From the NCBI RefSeq assembly GCF_018323885.1, contig NZ_AP024585.1, forward strand, positions 1,240,001-1,304,000: a DNA stretch of 64,000 bases. The letters are read 5' to 3'. The first letter of the stretch is position 1; each line of letters opens with the position of its first letter. This document shows positions 23,695-35,784 of this stretch, piece after piece. The stretch is from Citrobacter amalonaticus. GTDB lineage: Bacteria > Pseudomonadota > Gammaproteobacteria > Enterobacterales > Enterobacteriaceae. Made by a program: the position numbers and the translations under genes. The notes below the pieces were generated by a model that saw only the letters and a list, made by a program, of their open reading frames with translations, did no database searches and was not told the origin of the DNA.

Positions 23695-24273
23695 TTAACG
23701 AGCGTTCTGTTTGATGAAGTCGTGGACGCTGGTGTCCTGAGACATATCAGTAATCGTATCGGTCAGCACGCTGTTAACCGCGTTGGCGATATTCTTGTTG
23801 GTCGCCTGGAACGCGCCTTCAACGGAGTAGCTGGCGCGGTAGTTTTTGGTCATCTTGTTGCCGTTGGCCGCCGTCGCGATGATCGCGATATCGGCCTTGG
23901 TGGCGATGTTATAACGCACGTTGCCCTGAGACACATCCGCGTATAGCTGGTTAACAATGATCTGCAGGTTCACCGCACCGTTCGGGCCAACCATATAACC
24001 GCGCGAGGTCATCTGTTTTTCCAGTACTTCTTGTAACAGGAAGCGCAGATCGCGGGAGGCCGTCAGTGTCACCAACTGATTGTCGCGGGTCACTTTTGCC
24101 AGCGCCTGGTCCGGACGCTGATCGGCGCCGTTGATGCTAACGGTCACGCCCATCAGGCTAGGATCCTGTTGTGGGAGCGTGATTTTAGGCGAAACGTCAA
24201 TCGTGGTTGGTGGTGTCGCACAGCCCGCCAGCATGAAAAGCGCGATTAACGGGAAGAGGATTTTTTTTAACAT
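23695..24273 (-). CDS. yajG: Lipoprotein YajG
   Basis: The 192-residue protein has a lipoprotein signal with lipobox Leu-Ala-Gly-Cys18, followed by Ala-Thr, so outer-membrane sorting is expected. It is close to E. coli YajG throughout. The function is unknown. It lies upstream of ampG in the same direction, and a shared role in envelope or wall recycling is only suggested by that placement. Confidence 0.94.
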   Translation of the reverse strand: MLKKILFPLIALFMLAGCATPPTTIDVSPKITLPQQDPSLMGVTVSINGADQRPDQALAKVTRDNQLVTLTASRDLRFLLQEVLEKQMTSRGYMVGPNGAVNLQIIVNQLYADVSQGNVRYNIATKADIAIIATAANGNKMTKNYRASYSVEGAFQATNKNIANAVNSVLTDTITDMSQDTSVHDFIKQNAR

Positions 24274-24580
24274 GTTCGTGCTCTCAGTAACTCTTAATCA
24301 TATGGATAGAGAAAAATTCCCGCCATCATAACATCGCCAACGGCGAGGGGAAGTGGGTAACGCATGTAAATTCATCATGTTGTCGGAATAATGAAGTTAT
24401 AGAGACCAAATTGGGCATTTATGCCATCCCCCAACGGGTTGAATCAGTAAACTTCATCGCGTTGATGGCGAAAATCAGACGAAGGCTAAATTTTTGTTGT
24501 AATGGCGCAATGGAACCGGTAAAAGCGGCTAATATTTAAAGGGATGGGTGACATCTCAGCGCCGTTTGAGGAGATATATC
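24274..24580. other. yajG-bolA divergent intergenic region
   Basis: This 307-base gap holds the divergent promoters of yajG and bolA. Near 24527-24535 CGGCTAATA resembles the -10 part of the gearbox/sigma-S promoter known for bolA, but I cannot find a convincing -35 partner. I see no repeat or RNA gene in the rest. Confidence 0.4.
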
Positions 24581-24898
24581 ATGATGATACGTGAGCAAAT
24601 AGAAGAAAAATTAAGGGCAGCGTTCCAACCCGTGTTCCTCGAGGTCGTGGATGAAAGCTATCGTCATAATGTCCCGGCTGGCTCAGAAAGCCACTTTAAG
24701 GTCGTTCTGGTTAGCGATCGCTTTACCGGCGAGCGTTTTTTGAATCGTCATCGGATGATCTACGGTACATTAACCGCAGAACTGTCTACGACGGTTCACG
24801 CGCTGGCTCTGCATACTTATACCATCAAAGAGTGGGAAGGGTTGCAGGATACGATCTTTGCGTCACCTCCCTGTCGTGGTGCGGGAAGCATCGCGTAA
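24581..24898 (+). CDS. bolA: BolA, morphogene and iron-sulfur-linked regulator
   Basis: The 105-residue protein matches E. coli BolA with few changes. BolA-family proteins bind monothiol glutaredoxin through a shared iron-sulfur cluster. In E. coli, BolA also acts as a DNA-binding regulator that promotes round cells and biofilm in stationary phase. The conserved Ser-His-Phe-Lys-Val-Val and Arg-His-Arg-Met-Ile-Tyr segments are visible. The start at 24581 follows a TGAGGAG ribosome site, and the upstream ATG at 24548 has none. Confidence 0.96.
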   Translation: MMIREQIEEKLRAAFQPVFLEVVDESYRHNVPAGSESHFKVVLVSDRFTGERFLNRHRMIYGTLTAELSTTVHALALHTYTIKEWEGLQDTIFASPPCRGAGSIA

Positions 24899-24951
24899 AA
24901 ACGCATTTGCAACTGCTGGCGTTTTTCCAGTATGTTGCTAAAGATTATGTG

Positions 24952-24973
24952 AAAACGGCCTGCGGGCCGTTTT
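24952..24973 (+). terminator. Terminator downstream of bolA
   Basis: AAAACGGCC pairs with GGCCGTTTT over a TGCG loop, followed by GTTTTG. It lies 53 bases after the bolA stop codon. Confidence 0.85.
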
Positions 24974-25066
24974 GTTTTGTCTGAATTTTGCACGAGTCAA
25001 ACCCTTTTCAGGGCAAGAATAGCCGGGAATTGTGAAAAATGCCGCAGCAACGCGTAATAACCGTTC

Positions 25067-25095
25067 TCGACTCATAAAAGTGATGCCGCTATAAT
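25067..25095 (+). promoter_or_regulatory. Candidate tig promoter
   Basis: A perfect TATAAT at 25090-25095 has TCGACT (4 of 6 matches to the -35 consensus) exactly 17 bases upstream. This places transcription start about 140 bases before tig. With the bolA terminator, it accounts for the 341-base gap between bolA and tig. Confidence 0.6.
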
Positions 25096-25230
25096 GCCGC
25101 GTCTTATTTGAATGTCTTCGGGATGATTCTGACGACAGGGAATGTGATTGATTAAGAGAACATCCCGGTTCCGCGAAGCTAATAATCTGTGCTTGCGGAG
25201 TAGAGTTGACCGAGCACTGTGATTTTTTGA

Positions 25231-26538
<1,308 letters not shown>

Positions 26539-26565
26539 TTCCGCTTAAACGCGCGAATTTCGCTC

Positions 26566-26602
26566 AAAGGCCCGTCACCGTCAGGTGGCGGGCCTTTTTT
26601 TT
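26566..26602 (+). terminator. Terminator of tig
   Basis: A long GC-rich stem (AAAGGCCCGTCACC against GGTGGCGGGCCTTT) with a 4-base loop is followed by a run of eight or more Ts. It is a strong intrinsic terminator. Confidence 0.95.
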
Positions 26603-26674
26603 GTCATGACTTTTGCATGGAAGCGTGCGAAAAAGCCCTTTTCGGTGTTAGCGTTCAGGCAAAAGATTGTTATG

Positions 26675-26703
26675 CTTGAATTATGGCGATGCCGTACCCA
26701 TAA
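26675..26703 (+). promoter_or_regulatory. Candidate heat-shock (sigma-32) promoter of clpP
   Basis: CTTGAAT and CCCATAA, 15 bases apart, fit the sigma-32 consensus and lie about 80 bases before the clpP start codon. E. coli clpP is known to be heat-shock controlled. The assignment here rests on the motif match. Confidence 0.5.
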
Positions 26704-26783
26704 CAGAGGGACTAGCTGATAATCCGTCCATAAGGTTACAATCGGTACAGCAGGTTTTTTCATTTTTTATCCAGGAGACGGAA

Positions 26784-27407
26784 ATGTCATACAGCGGCGA
26801 ACGAGATAACTTTGCACCCCATATGGCGCTGGTGCCGATGGTCATTGAACAGACCTCACGTGGTGAGCGCTCTTTTGATATCTACTCTCGTCTACTTAAG
26901 GAACGTGTCATTTTTCTGACCGGCCAGGTCGAAGATCATATGGCTAACCTGATTGTGGCGCAGATGCTGTTCCTGGAAGCCGAAAACCCGGAAAAAGATA
27001 TCTACCTGTACATTAACTCTCCGGGCGGCGTAATTACCGCAGGCATGTCGATTTATGACACCATGCAGTTTATTAAGCCAGACGTCAGCACCATTTGTAT
27101 GGGCCAGGCGGCCTCTATGGGCGCGTTCTTGCTGACGGCCGGGGCAAAAGGTAAACGTTTCTGCCTGCCGAACTCCCGCGTAATGATTCATCAGCCGTTG
27201 GGCGGTTACCAGGGCCAGGCAACGGATATTGAAATTCACGCCCGTGAAATCCTGAAAGTTAAAGGGCGCATGAACGAACTTATGGCACACCATACGGGTC
27301 AATCTCTTGAGCAGATTGAGCGTGATACTGAGCGCGATCGCTTCCTCTCTGCCGCTGAGGCAGTTGAGTATGGCTTAGTCGACTCGATTTTGACCCATCG
27401 TAATTGA
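26784..27407 (+). CDS. clpP: ATP-dependent Clp protease proteolytic subunit
   Basis: The 207-residue serine peptidase forms the two-ring barrel that degrades proteins unfolded by ClpX or ClpA. Ser111 (in Gly-Gln-Ala-Ala-Ser-Met-Gly) and His136 (in Met-Ile-His-Gln-Pro) of the catalytic triad are visible, and a short propeptide precedes the mature start. A longer ORF from 26667 was rejected because the CAGGAGAC site lies just before 26784. clpX follows after 127 bases and is probably on the same transcript. Confidence 0.98.
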   Translation: MSYSGERDNFAPHMALVPMVIEQTSRGERSFDIYSRLLKERVIFLTGQVEDHMANLIVAQMLFLEAENPEKDIYLYINSPGGVITAGMSIYDTMQFIKPDVSTICMGQAASMGAFLLTAGAKGKRFCLPNSRVMIHQPLGGYQGQATDIEIHAREILKVKGRMNELMAHHTGQSLEQIERDTERDRFLSAAEAVEYGLVDSILTHRN

Positions 27408-27534
27408 TGCCCGGGGCGCAACTCTGCCGCTATACTTACCAGGGGCGGCACAACGCGACAAAGCGAGTTGCGCCTGAGAATGGCATTTTGCGTCGTCGTG
27501 TGCGGCACAAAGAACAAAGAAGAGGTTTTGACTC

Positions 27535-28809
27535 ATGACAGATAAACGCAAAGATGGCTCGGGCAAATTGTTGTACTGCTCTTTTTGCGGCAAAAGCCAG
27601 CATGAAGTGCGTAAGCTCATCGCCGGTCCATCCGTGTATATCTGCGATGAATGTGTCGATCTGTGTAACGACATCATTCGCGAAGAGATTAAGGAAGTAG
27701 CACCGCATCGTGAACGCAGTGCGCTGCCGACGCCACACGAAATTCGTAACCATCTTGACGATTACGTCATCGGTCAGGAACAGGCCAAGAAAGTGCTGGC
27801 GGTCGCGGTATACAACCACTACAAACGTCTGCGCAACGGCGACACCAGTAATGGCGTCGAGTTGGGCAAAAGTAATATTCTGCTGATCGGTCCGACCGGC
27901 TCCGGTAAAACGCTGTTGGCGGAAACGCTGGCGCGCCTGCTGGATGTTCCGTTCACGATGGCGGATGCCACCACGCTGACCGAAGCGGGTTACGTGGGTG
28001 AGGACGTTGAGAACATCATCCAGAAACTGTTGCAGAAGTGCGACTACGATGTGCAGAAAGCGCAGCGTGGTATTGTCTATATCGATGAAATTGACAAGAT
28101 TTCCCGTAAGTCTGACAACCCGTCGATCACCCGTGACGTTTCCGGTGAAGGCGTACAGCAGGCGCTGCTGAAACTGATCGAAGGGACGGTTGCTGCCGTT
28201 CCGCCGCAGGGTGGACGTAAACATCCGCAGCAGGAATTCTTGCAGGTGGATACCTCTAAGATCCTGTTCATCTGTGGCGGTGCGTTTGCCGGCCTGGATA
28301 AAGTGATCGCCAACCGCGTTGAAACCGGCTCCGGCATTGGTTTTGGTGCAACGGTGAAAGCGAAATCCGACAAGGCCAGCGAAGGCGAACTGCTCTCGCA
28401 GGTTGAGCCGGAAGATTTGATCAAGTTTGGTCTGATTCCTGAGTTTATTGGTCGTCTGCCGGTTGTGGCAACGCTGAGCGAACTGAGCGAAGAAGCGCTG
28501 ATCCAGATCCTGAAAGAGCCGAAAAACGCGCTGACCAAGCAGTATCAGGCGCTGTTCAATCTGGAAGGCGTTGACCTGGAGTTCCGCGACGAAGCGCTGG
28601 ATGCGATTGCCCGCAAAGCCATGGCGCGTAAAACCGGTGCCCGTGGTCTGCGTTCCATCGTAGAAGCCGCGCTGCTGGATACCATGTATGATCTGCCTTC
28701 GATGGAAGACGTCGAAAAAGTGGTGATTGATGAGTCGGTGATCGGCGGTCAGAGCAAGCCATTACTGATTTACGGCAAGCCGGAAGCCCAGCAGGCATCT
28801 GGTGAATAA
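27535..28809 (+). CDS. clpX: ATP-dependent Clp protease ATP-binding subunit ClpX
   Basis: The 424-residue AAA+ unfoldase recognises tagged substrates and feeds them to ClpP. The N-terminal zinc-binding domain has Cys15, Cys18, Cys37 and Cys40. The Walker A motif (Gly-Pro-Thr-Gly-Ser-Gly-Lys-Thr) is near residues 119-126, and the Walker B is within Ile-Asp-Glu-Ile-Asp-Lys. An Ile-Gly-Phe-Gly loop near 267-270 is the ClpP-docking tripeptide region. It matches E. coli ClpX in length. Confidence 0.98.
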   Translation: MTDKRKDGSGKLLYCSFCGKSQHEVRKLIAGPSVYICDECVDLCNDIIREEIKEVAPHRERSALPTPHEIRNHLDDYVIGQEQAKKVLAVAVYNHYKRLRNGDTSNGVELGKSNILLIGPTGSGKTLLAETLARLLDVPFTMADATTLTEAGYVGEDVENIIQKLLQKCDYDVQKAQRGIVYIDEIDKISRKSDNPSITRDVSGEGVQQALLKLIEGTVAAVPPQGGRKHPQQEFLQVDTSKILFICGGAFAGLDKVIANRVETGSGIGFGATVKAKSDKASEGELLSQVEPEDLIKFGLIPEFIGRLPVVATLSELSEEALIQILKEPKNALTKQYQALFNLEGVDLEFRDEALDAIARKAMARKTGARGLRSIVEAALLDTMYDLPSMEDVEKVVIDESVIGGQSKPLLIYGKPEAQQASGE

Positions 28810-28837
28810 TTAGCCAATCCATACAATCAGTTAATCA

Positions 28838-28870
28838 AAAAGGGGGGATTTTATCTCCCCTTTACTTTTT
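28838..28870 (+). terminator. Terminator of clpPX
   Basis: A run of As and Gs (AAAGGGGGGA) pairs with TCTCCCCTTT across a short loop, followed by ACTTTTT. It lies about 30 bases after the clpX stop codon. Confidence 0.8.
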
Positions 28871-28883
28871 CCGTAATCATGGC

Positions 28884-28912
28884 GTTGAATGTGTGGGAAA
28901 CATCCCCATATA
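28884..28912 (+). promoter_or_regulatory. Heat-shock (sigma-32) promoter of lon
   Basis: GTTGAAT and CCCCATATA form a sigma-32-type promoter about 80 bases before lon. The stretch is almost identical to the heat-shock promoter known upstream of E. coli lon. Confidence 0.7.
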
Positions 28913-28993
28913 CTGACATACATGTTAAAGGTGGCATGAAGCACAGCTATGCCATCTGATTACCTGGCGGACACTAAACTAAGAGAGAGCTCT

Positions 28994-31348
28994 ATGAATC
29001 CTGAGCGTTCTGAACGCATTGAAATCCCCGTATTGCCGTTGCGCGATGTGGTGGTTTATCCGCACATGGTCATACCCTTGTTTGTAGGGCGGGAAAAATC
29101 TATCCGTTGTCTGGAAGCGGCTATGGACCATGATAAAAAAATCATGCTGGTCGCCCAGAAGGAAGCATCAACGGATGAGCCGGGTGTAAACGATCTTTTC
29201 ACCGTCGGGACCGTGGCCTCTATTTTGCAGATGCTGAAACTGCCTGACGGCACCGTCAAAGTGCTGGTCGAAGGGTTACAGCGTGCGCGTATTTCTGCGC
29301 TGTCTGATAACGGCGAGCACTTCTCTGCGAAAGCGGAATACCTTGATTCGCCTGCTATTGACGAGCGCGAACAGGAAGTGCTGGTACGCACGGCGATCAG
29401 CCAGTTCGAAGGCTACATCAAGCTGAACAAGAAAATCCCACCAGAAGTGCTGACGTCGCTCAATAGCATTGACGATCCGGCGCGTCTGGCGGACACCATC
29501 GCTGCCCATATGCCGCTGAAGCTGGCGGATAAGCAGTCCGTGCTGGAGATGTCAGACGTGAACGAGCGTCTGGAATATCTGATGGCGATGATGGAGTCTG
29601 AAATCGATCTGCTGCAGGTGGAGAAGCGCATTCGCAACCGCGTGAAAAAGCAGATGGAGAAATCTCAGCGTGAGTACTATCTGAATGAGCAGATGAAGGC
29701 GATTCAGAAAGAACTCGGCGAAATGGACGATGCGCCGGACGAAAACGAAGCGCTGAAGCGGAAGATCGACGCGGCAAAAATGCCGAAAGAGGCGAAAGAG
29801 AAAGCCGAAGCTGAACTGCAGAAGCTGAAAATGATGTCGCCGATGTCAGCGGAAGCGACTGTCGTGCGTGGTTACATCGACTGGATGGTTCAGGTGCCGT
29901 GGAATGCGCGTAGCAAGGTTAAAAAAGACCTGCGTCAGGCGCAGGAAATCCTTGATACCGACCATTATGGTCTGGAGCGTGTGAAAGACCGCATCCTTGA
30001 GTATCTCGCGGTACAAAGCCGTGTGAACAAAATCAAGGGGCCGATCCTGTGCCTGGTGGGACCGCCGGGGGTAGGTAAAACCTCTCTGGGTCAGTCCATC
30101 GCCAAAGCGACCGGGCGTAAATACATCCGTATGGCGCTGGGCGGCGTGCGTGATGAAGCGGAAATTCGTGGCCACCGTCGGACATACATCGGTTCAATGC
30201 CGGGTAAACTGATCCAGAAAATGGCGAAAGTGGGCGTGAAAAACCCGCTGTTCCTGCTCGATGAGATCGACAAAATGTCTTCCGACATGCGTGGCGATCC
30301 GGCATCTGCACTGCTTGAGGTGCTGGATCCCGAGCAGAACGTGGCCTTCAGCGATCACTACCTGGAAGTGGACTACGATCTCAGCGACGTGATGTTTGTC
30401 GCGACCTCCAACTCCATGAACATTCCAGCGCCGCTGCTGGATCGTATGGAAGTGATCCGTCTGTCCGGGTATACCGAAGACGAGAAGCTGAACATTGCCA
30501 AACAGCACCTGTTGCCGAAGCAGATTGAGCGTAACGCGCTGAAGAAAGGCGAGCTGACGGTCGACGACAGCGCCATTATCGGCATTATTCGTTACTACAC
30601 TCGTGAGGCTGGCGTGCGTAGTCTGGAACGTGAAATTTCCAAACTGTGCCGGAAAGCGGTTAAGCAATTGCTGCTGGATAAGTCACTGAAACACATTGTG
30701 ATCAATGGCGATAACCTGCACGACTACCTGGGTGTACAGCGCTTTGACTATGGTCGCGCGGACAATGAAAACCGCGTAGGCCAGGTGACAGGTCTGGCGT
30801 GGACGGAAGTGGGCGGCGATCTGCTGACCATCGAAACCGCCTGCGTGCCTGGCAAAGGCAAGCTGACCTACACCGGTTCGCTGGGTGAAGTGATGCAGGA
30901 GTCCATTCAGGCTGCATTGACCGTGGTGCGTGCGCGTGCGGAAAAACTGGGTATTAATCCGGACTTTTACGAAAAACGCGACATTCACGTTCACGTTCCG
31001 GAAGGGGCGACGCCGAAAGACGGTCCGAGCGCCGGTATTGCGATGTGTACCGCACTGGTTTCCTGCCTGACCGGTAACCCGGTGCGTGCCGATGTGGCGA
31101 TGACCGGTGAGATCACCCTGCGTGGTCAGGTGCTGCCGATCGGTGGGTTAAAAGAAAAACTTCTGGCTGCGCACCGTGGTGGTATTAAAACGGTCTTAAT
31201 TCCGGATGAAAACAAACGCGACCTGGAAGAGATTCCGGACAATGTTATTGCCGATTTGGACATCCATCCGGTGAAACGCATTGAAGAGGTTCTGACACTC
31301 GCATTGCAAAATGAACCCTCTGGAATGCAGGTTGTGACGGCAAAATAG
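28994..31348 (+). CDS. lon: ATP-dependent protease Lon
   Basis: The 784-residue protease degrades misfolded proteins and regulators such as SulA, RcsA and many antitoxins. Domains in order are the LonN substrate-binding domain (about 1-200), a coiled-coil stretch rich in Lys and Glu (about 205-275), the AAA+ module with Gly-Pro-Pro-Gly-Val-Gly-Lys-Thr near 356-363, and the Ser/Lys protease domain with Ser679 in Gly-Pro-Ser-Ala-Gly. The start at 28994 follows AAGAGAGAG. The ORF extends to 28949, but the E. coli start is used. Lon substrates may include the Hha-TomB pair encoded later in this window. Confidence 0.98.
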   Translation: MNPERSERIEIPVLPLRDVVVYPHMVIPLFVGREKSIRCLEAAMDHDKKIMLVAQKEASTDEPGVNDLFTVGTVASILQMLKLPDGTVKVLVEGLQRARISALSDNGEHFSAKAEYLDSPAIDEREQEVLVRTAISQFEGYIKLNKKIPPEVLTSLNSIDDPARLADTIAAHMPLKLADKQSVLEMSDVNERLEYLMAMMESEIDLLQVEKRIRNRVKKQMEKSQREYYLNEQMKAIQKELGEMDDAPDENEALKRKIDAAKMPKEAKEKAEAELQKLKMMSPMSAEATVVRGYIDWMVQVPWNARSKVKKDLRQAQEILDTDHYGLERVKDRILEYLAVQSRVNKIKGPILCLVGPPGVGKTSLGQSIAKATGRKYIRMALGGVRDEAEIRGHRRTYIGSMPGKLIQKMAKVGVKNPLFLLDEIDKMSSDMRGDPASALLEVLDPEQNVAFSDHYLEVDYDLSDVMFVATSNSMNIPAPLLDRMEVIRLSGYTEDEKLNIAKQHLLPKQIERNALKKGELTVDDSAIIGIIRYYTREAGVRSLEREISKLCRKAVKQLLLDKSLKHIVINGDNLHDYLGVQRFDYGRADNENRVGQVTGLAWTEVGGDLLTIETACVPGKGKLTYTGSLGEVMQESIQAALTVVRARAEKLGINPDFYEKRDIHVHVPEGATPKDGPSAGIAMCTALVSCLTGNPVRADVAMTGEITLRGQVLPIGGLKEKLLAAHRGGIKTVLIPDENKRDLEEIPDNVIADLDIHPVKRIEEVLTLALQNEPSGMQVVTAK

Positions 31349-31380
31349 TGACCTCGCGCAAAGAGCACTAATAAAAACAG

Positions 31381-31417
31381 GGCTGGCAGGCCATTTCGTA
31401 CTTGCCAGCCTTTTTTT
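31381..31417 (+). terminator. Terminator of lon
   Basis: GGCTGGCA pairs with TGCCAGCC and is followed by seven Ts. It lies 32 bases after the lon stop codon. Confidence 0.92.
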
Positions 31418-31556
31418 GTATAGCTAATTTAGATGACGGATTGGGCTTGCCATCATTATCGGGTGTTGTAAGGGCATGGCAGGCCTGATATAACTGCTGC
31501 GCGGTCGCACTTTGAAGGATTCTGGTGCGATATAAATTATAATGAGGAAGAGAAGA

Positions 31557-31829
31557 GTGAATAAATCTCAACTGATCGACAAAATTGCTGCAGGGGCTGA
31601 TATCTCCAAAGCTGCGGCAGGGCGTGCGTTAGACGCAATTATTGCTTCTGTTACCGAATCTCTGAAAGAAGGGGATGACGTTGCGCTGGTAGGTTTTGGT
31701 ACTTTTGCTGTTAAAGAGCGTGCTGCCCGTACTGGCCGCAACCCGCAAACAGGTAAAGAGATCGCCATTGCTGCCGCCAAAGTACCTGGTTTCCGTGCAG
31801 GTAAAGCACTGAAAGACGCAGTAAACTAA
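31557..31829 (+). CDS. hupB: DNA-binding protein HU-beta
   Basis: The 90-residue nucleoid protein pairs with HU-alpha or itself and bends DNA. It starts at a GTG, as in E. coli, behind an AGAGAAGA ribosome site. The family signature is visible: Gly-Phe-Gly-Thr-Phe near residues 46-50, followed by Arg-Asn-Pro-Gln-Thr-Gly at the DNA-intercalating arm tip. One or two positions differ from the E. coli protein. It is a single gene bounded by terminators. Confidence 0.98.
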   Translation: MNKSQLIDKIAAGADISKAAAGRALDAIIASVTESLKEGDDVALVGFGTFAVKERAARTGRNPQTGKEIAIAAAKVPGFRAGKALKDAVN

Positions 31830-31862
31830 GCGTGATCCCCTTCCGGGGACAGGACTCAGTAC

Positions 31863-31892
31863 AAGGGCGCATCAATTGATGTGCCTTTTTTG
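31863..31892 (+). terminator. Terminator of hupB
   Basis: A near-perfect palindrome (GGCGCATCAA against TTGATGTGCC, one G-U pair) is followed by six or more Ts, 37 bases after the hupB stop codon. Confidence 0.88.
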
Positions 31893-32096
31893 TTTTTGCA
31901 GCGATTTTCTACATGTTGTGGGCTGACAATCGCCCCTGTTTCTTGTCACAATAGGCCTTTATGCGCAGCGTTCAGGAAACGCTATGCTGCGTAACGCGTA
32001 TATACACAAGGCATTCACGTTTCATCGGGGCAGTTAACGACGAGGCCGCGTGAAAGATGCCGTGTATAGTCACCTACAGCGGAGTGTGGTTACACC

Positions 32097-33971
32097 ATGA
32101 TGGACAGCTTACGCACGGCTGCTAACAGTCTCGTGCTCAAGATTATTTTCGGAATCATTATCGTGTCGTTCATTCTGACCGGCGTGAGTGGTTACCTGAT
32201 TGGCGGAGGCAACAACTACGCCGCTAAAGTGAATGACCAGGAAATCAGCCGTGGGCAGTTTGAGAATGCGTTCAACAGCGAACGTAATCGCATGCAGCAA
32301 CAGTTGGGCGATCAGTACTCTGAGCTTGCGGCAAACGAAGGTTACATGAAAACCCTGCGCCAGCAGACGCTTAATCGTCTGATTGATGAAGCGCTGCTTG
32401 ATCAGTATGCCCGCGAACTCAAACTGGGCATCAGCGACGAGCAGGTGAAGCAGGCGATTTTCTCCACGCCGGCATTCCAGGTCGATGGCAAATTTGATAA
32501 CAACCGCTATAACGCGATTGTTAATCAGATGGGGATGACCGCTGACCAGTATGCGCAAGCCTTGCGTAACCAACTGACTACACAGCAGCTTATCAGCGGC
32601 GTCGCGGGCACCGATTTTATGCTCAAGGGTGAGACTGATGAGCTGGCGGCGCTGGTTGCACAGCAGCGTGTCGTCCGTGAAGCCACGATTGACGTCAATG
32701 CTCTTGCAGCGAAGCAGTCGGTGACGGATCAGGAAGTGGCCAGCTACTACGAGCAGCACAAAAACAGCTTCATGACTCCGGAACAGTTCCGCGTCAGCTA
32801 CATCAAGCTGGACGCCGCCTCGATGCAAAAGCCGGTCAGCGATGAAGATATCCAGTCTTATTACGATCAGCATCAGGATCAGTTCACCCAGGCACAGCGT
32901 AGCCGTTACAGCATCATCCAGACTAAAACGGAAGATGAAGCGAAAGCGGTACTCGACGCGCTGAACAAAGGTGGTGACTTTGCTGCGCTGGCGAAAGAGA
33001 AATCGGCCGACATCATCTCTGCCCGCAACGGCGGCGATATGGGTTGGCTGGAAGACGCCACCACGCCGGAAGAGCTGAAAAATGCCGGGCTGAAAGAGAA
33101 GGGCCAGCTTTCTGGCGTGATTAAATCCTCTGTTGGCTTTCTGGTTGTGCGTTTGGACGACATTCAGCCGGCGGTTGTGAAGCCGCTGAACGAAGTCCGT
33201 GATGACATCGCAGCGAAAGTGAAACAGGAAAAAGCGCTGGATGCTTACTTTGCTTTACAGCAGAAAGTGAGCGATGCGGCGAACAATGATACGGAATCTC
33301 TGGCGGGTGCCGAACAGGCAGCTGGCGCGAAAGCGGTACAGACGGGCTGGTTCAGTCACGAGAACCTGCCGGAAGAGCTGAATTTCAAACCGGTATCAGA
33401 CGCCATTTTTGATGGTGCTCTGGTGGGTGAAAACGGCGCGCCGGGCAGAAACTCCGATATCATCACCGTCGATGGCGATCGCGCGTTTGTTCTGCGTATC
33501 AGCGATCACAAGGCAGAGGCCGTGAAGCCGCTGTCTGAGGTGAAAGATCAGGTTACGGCGCTGGTTAAGCACAACAAGGCAGAGCAGCAGGCTAAACTGG
33601 ATGCGGAAAAACTGCTGGTTGAGCTGAAGGCGGGTAAAGGCGCAGAAGCGATGAAAGCCGCTGGTCTGAGCTTTGGAGAGTCTAAAACGCTGAGCCGTAC
33701 GGGCCAGGATCCGGTTAGCCAGGCGGCGTTTGGTCTGAGCCTGCCGGCGAAAGATAAGCCGAGCTATGGCATTGCCAACGATATGCAGGGCAATGTGGTT
33801 TTGCTGGCTCTGGACGACGTGAAAGCGGGCTCCATGCCGGAAGATCAGAAGAAAGCGATGGTTCAGGGGATCACCCAGAACAATGCGCAGATTGTCTTTG
33901 AGGCATTGATGAGTAACCTGCGTAAATCGGCGAAAATCAAAATCGGCGATGCGATGGATCAACAGCCGTAA
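32097..33971 (+). CDS. ppiD: Periplasmic chaperone PpiD
   Basis: The 624-residue protein is anchored in the inner membrane by a single N-terminal span (about 16-35) and faces the periplasm near the Sec translocon. It has SurA-like chaperone segments and one parvulin-type domain (about 225-357, with Gly-Gly-Asp-Phe-Ala-Ala-Leu-Ala near 300). In E. coli this domain has no clear isomerase activity. It helps newly exported proteins fold. It is one residue longer than E. coli PpiD, the extra residue being at the C-terminus. Confidence 0.97.
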   Translation: MMDSLRTAANSLVLKIIFGIIIVSFILTGVSGYLIGGGNNYAAKVNDQEISRGQFENAFNSERNRMQQQLGDQYSELAANEGYMKTLRQQTLNRLIDEALLDQYARELKLGISDEQVKQAIFSTPAFQVDGKFDNNRYNAIVNQMGMTADQYAQALRNQLTTQQLISGVAGTDFMLKGETDELAALVAQQRVVREATIDVNALAAKQSVTDQEVASYYEQHKNSFMTPEQFRVSYIKLDAASMQKPVSDEDIQSYYDQHQDQFTQAQRSRYSIIQTKTEDEAKAVLDALNKGGDFAALAKEKSADIISARNGGDMGWLEDATTPEELKNAGLKEKGQLSGVIKSSVGFLVVRLDDIQPAVVKPLNEVRDDIAAKVKQEKALDAYFALQQKVSDAANNDTESLAGAEQAAGAKAVQTGWFSHENLPEELNFKPVSDAIFDGALVGENGAPGRNSDIITVDGDRAFVLRISDHKAEAVKPLSEVKDQVTALVKHNKAEQQAKLDAEKLLVELKAGKGAEAMKAAGLSFGESKTLSRTGQDPVSQAAFGLSLPAKDKPSYGIANDMQGNVVLLALDDVKAGSMPEDQKKAMVQGITQNNAQIVFEALMSNLRKSAKIKIGDAMDQQP

Positions 33972-34017
33972 TCGTCGAGACGTCTCGCAAATCATTGCAC
34001 AACCGTTGTAACACCTG

Positions 34018-34037
34018 AAGGCCGCTTTCGCGGCCTT
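34018..34037 (+). terminator. Terminator of ppiD
   Basis: AAGGCCGC and GCGGCCTT form a perfect 8-base stem with a TTTC loop and a short T run (TTTTCC). It lies 46 bases after the ppiD stop codon. Confidence 0.85.
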
Positions 34038-34106
34038 TTCCATTTCTGACATTTGCCATTTGTTCGTTGGTTTTAACCTCGTTATCGTGATTCCACTGTT
34101 CACTAA

Positions 34107-34502
<396 letters not shown>

Positions 34503-34537
34503 TCACTTGCGCACTGGCAAATATTTGCCAGACTGAG

Positions 34538-34553
34538 AGAGGTCATACCAGTT
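34538..34553. promoter_or_regulatory. FadR operator upstream of fadM
   Basis: Read on the minus strand, AACTGGTATGACCTCT matches the FadR consensus (AACTGGTCnGACCnGTT) in most positions. It lies 53 bases before fadM, which is a known FadR-repressed gene in E. coli. Confidence 0.75.
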
Positions 34554-34605
34554 ATGGCCTCTCTACTCCTGTCTCTCTATAACAAAAACGTAAGGTCTCT
34601 GCGCT

Positions 34606-35004
34606 ATGCAAACACAGATTAAGGTTCGTGGTTATCATCTTGATGTCTACCAGCACGTGAATAATGCCCGCTATCTTGAGTTTCTGGAGGAAGCCCGCTG
34701 GGATGGCCTGGAGAGCAGCGATAGCTTTCAATGGATGACTGCCCACAATATCGCTTTCGTGGTGGTCAACATCAATATTAACTATCGCCGTCCGGCGGTT
34801 CTGAGTGATCTGCTAACCGTCACCAGTCAGGTGCAACAGCTAAACGGGAAAAGCGGTATTCTAAGCCAGGTGATTACGCTGGAACCGGAAGGACAGGTGG
34901 TGGCTGATGCGCTTATTACGTTCGTCTGTATTGATCTGAAATCGCAAAAAGCGCTGCCGCTGGAAGGGGAGTTACGCGAAAAGCTGGAGCAGATGGTGAA
35001 GTAG
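34606..35004 (+). CDS. fadM: Long-chain acyl-CoA thioesterase FadM
   Basis: The 132-residue HotDog-fold protein (formerly YbaW, thioesterase III) hydrolyses long-chain and unusual acyl-CoAs during fatty-acid breakdown. The Asp-Val-Tyr-Gln-His-Val-Asn-Asn-Ala-Arg-Tyr motif near residues 13-23 is typical of 4-hydroxybenzoyl-CoA-type thioesterases. A FadR-type box precedes it, which fits expression when fatty acids are present. Confidence 0.95.
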   Translation: MQTQIKVRGYHLDVYQHVNNARYLEFLEEARWDGLESSDSFQWMTAHNIAFVVVNININYRRPAVLSDLLTVTSQVQQLNGKSGILSQVITLEPEGQVVADALITFVCIDLKSQKALPLEGELREKLEQMVK

Positions 35005-35025
35005 GGGTGGATGATCCAACTGTTG

Positions 35026-35057
35026 GCCGGATAAGGTGCCTGGCACCGCCATCCGGC
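35026..35057. repeat. REP palindrome between fadM and queC
   Basis: GCCGGATAAGGTGCC faces GGCACCGCCATCCGGC, giving a REP-type stem with one bulge. It sits between convergent genes and may protect both 3' ends. Confidence 0.75.
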
Positions 35058-35068
35058 GAAACCCGCAA

Positions 35069-35764
35069 TTATTTCAAACCGGTCTTCTGCTTCATTGCCG
35101 CCATTATGACCGGTTTATCTGCCAGGTAATGATTCAGGCCATTTGCGCGTAGATTACAGGCCGCGCAGTGGCCGCAACCGTCGCCCTTGATGCCGTTATA
35201 GCAGGTCAGCGTTTCTTCACGTACCAGATCCAGCTTGCCCCAATAATCTGCCAGCGCCCAGGTTTCGGCTTTATCAATCCACATCAGCGGCGTTTCAAAG
35301 CGGATATCTTTCGCCATCCCCAGTTTAATGGCGTGATTCAACGCCTCGACAAAATCATTGCGGCAGTCAGGGTAACCAGAGAAATCGGTCTCGCAGACGC
35401 CGGTAATCACCGCTTCTGCTTTTACCTGATAAGCATAAATCGCCGCCAGGGTCAGAAACAGAATATTACGTCCAGGGACAAAGGTATTCGGGATCCCATC
35501 GGCATCCGGTTCATAATCCGGAACCGGGATGTTGTCACGGGTCAGGCTGCTGACTGCCAGTTCACTCAGCAGCGTCACGTCCAGTACTTTGTGTGCACGT
35601 GCACCCAGTTTCAGGGCCAGATCACGTGCAACATCAATCTCCGCGCGATGGCGCTGACCATAATCAAAGGTCACGCAATGCACTTCATCATACTGATGCA
35701 GCGCCTGCACCAGACAGGTGGTGGAGTCCTGGCCTCCACTGAATACTACGACGGCACGTTTCAT
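35069..35764 (-). CDS. queC: 7-cyano-7-deazaguanine synthase
   Basis: The 231-residue enzyme converts 7-carboxy-7-deazaguanine and ammonia to preQ0 with ATP, in queuosine tRNA modification. The PP-loop Ser-Gly-Gly-Gln-Asp-Ser is at 9-14. The zinc site is formed by Cys residues near 188, 197, 200 and 203 in the segment starting Leu-Thr-Cys-Tyr and ending Cys-Ala-Ala-Cys. An upstream ATG at 35803 was rejected in favour of the E. coli start. An ERIC element lies just upstream of the gene. Confidence 0.97.
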   Translation of the reverse strand: MKRAVVVFSGGQDSTTCLVQALHQYDEVHCVTFDYGQRHRAEIDVARDLALKLGARAHKVLDVTLLSELAVSSLTRDNIPVPDYEPDADGIPNTFVPGRNILFLTLAAIYAYQVKAEAVITGVCETDFSGYPDCRNDFVEALNHAIKLGMAKDIRFETPLMWIDKAETWALADYWGKLDLVREETLTCYNGIKGDGCGHCAACNLRANGLNHYLADKPVIMAAMKQKTGLK

Positions 35765-35784
35765 GGTTAATCCTGATAAGTTAC

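Noticed and set aside
27436..28224. 262-codon minus-strand ORF inside clpX
   Set aside because: It is a shadow of clpX. The true gene is on the plus strand with full AAA+ and zinc motifs.
28810..28993. Small RNA gene in the clpX-lon gap (sraA-like)
   Set aside because: A small RNA has been reported from this gap in E. coli. Here I can support only a terminator for clpX and a sigma-32 promoter for lon, not independent RNA boundaries.
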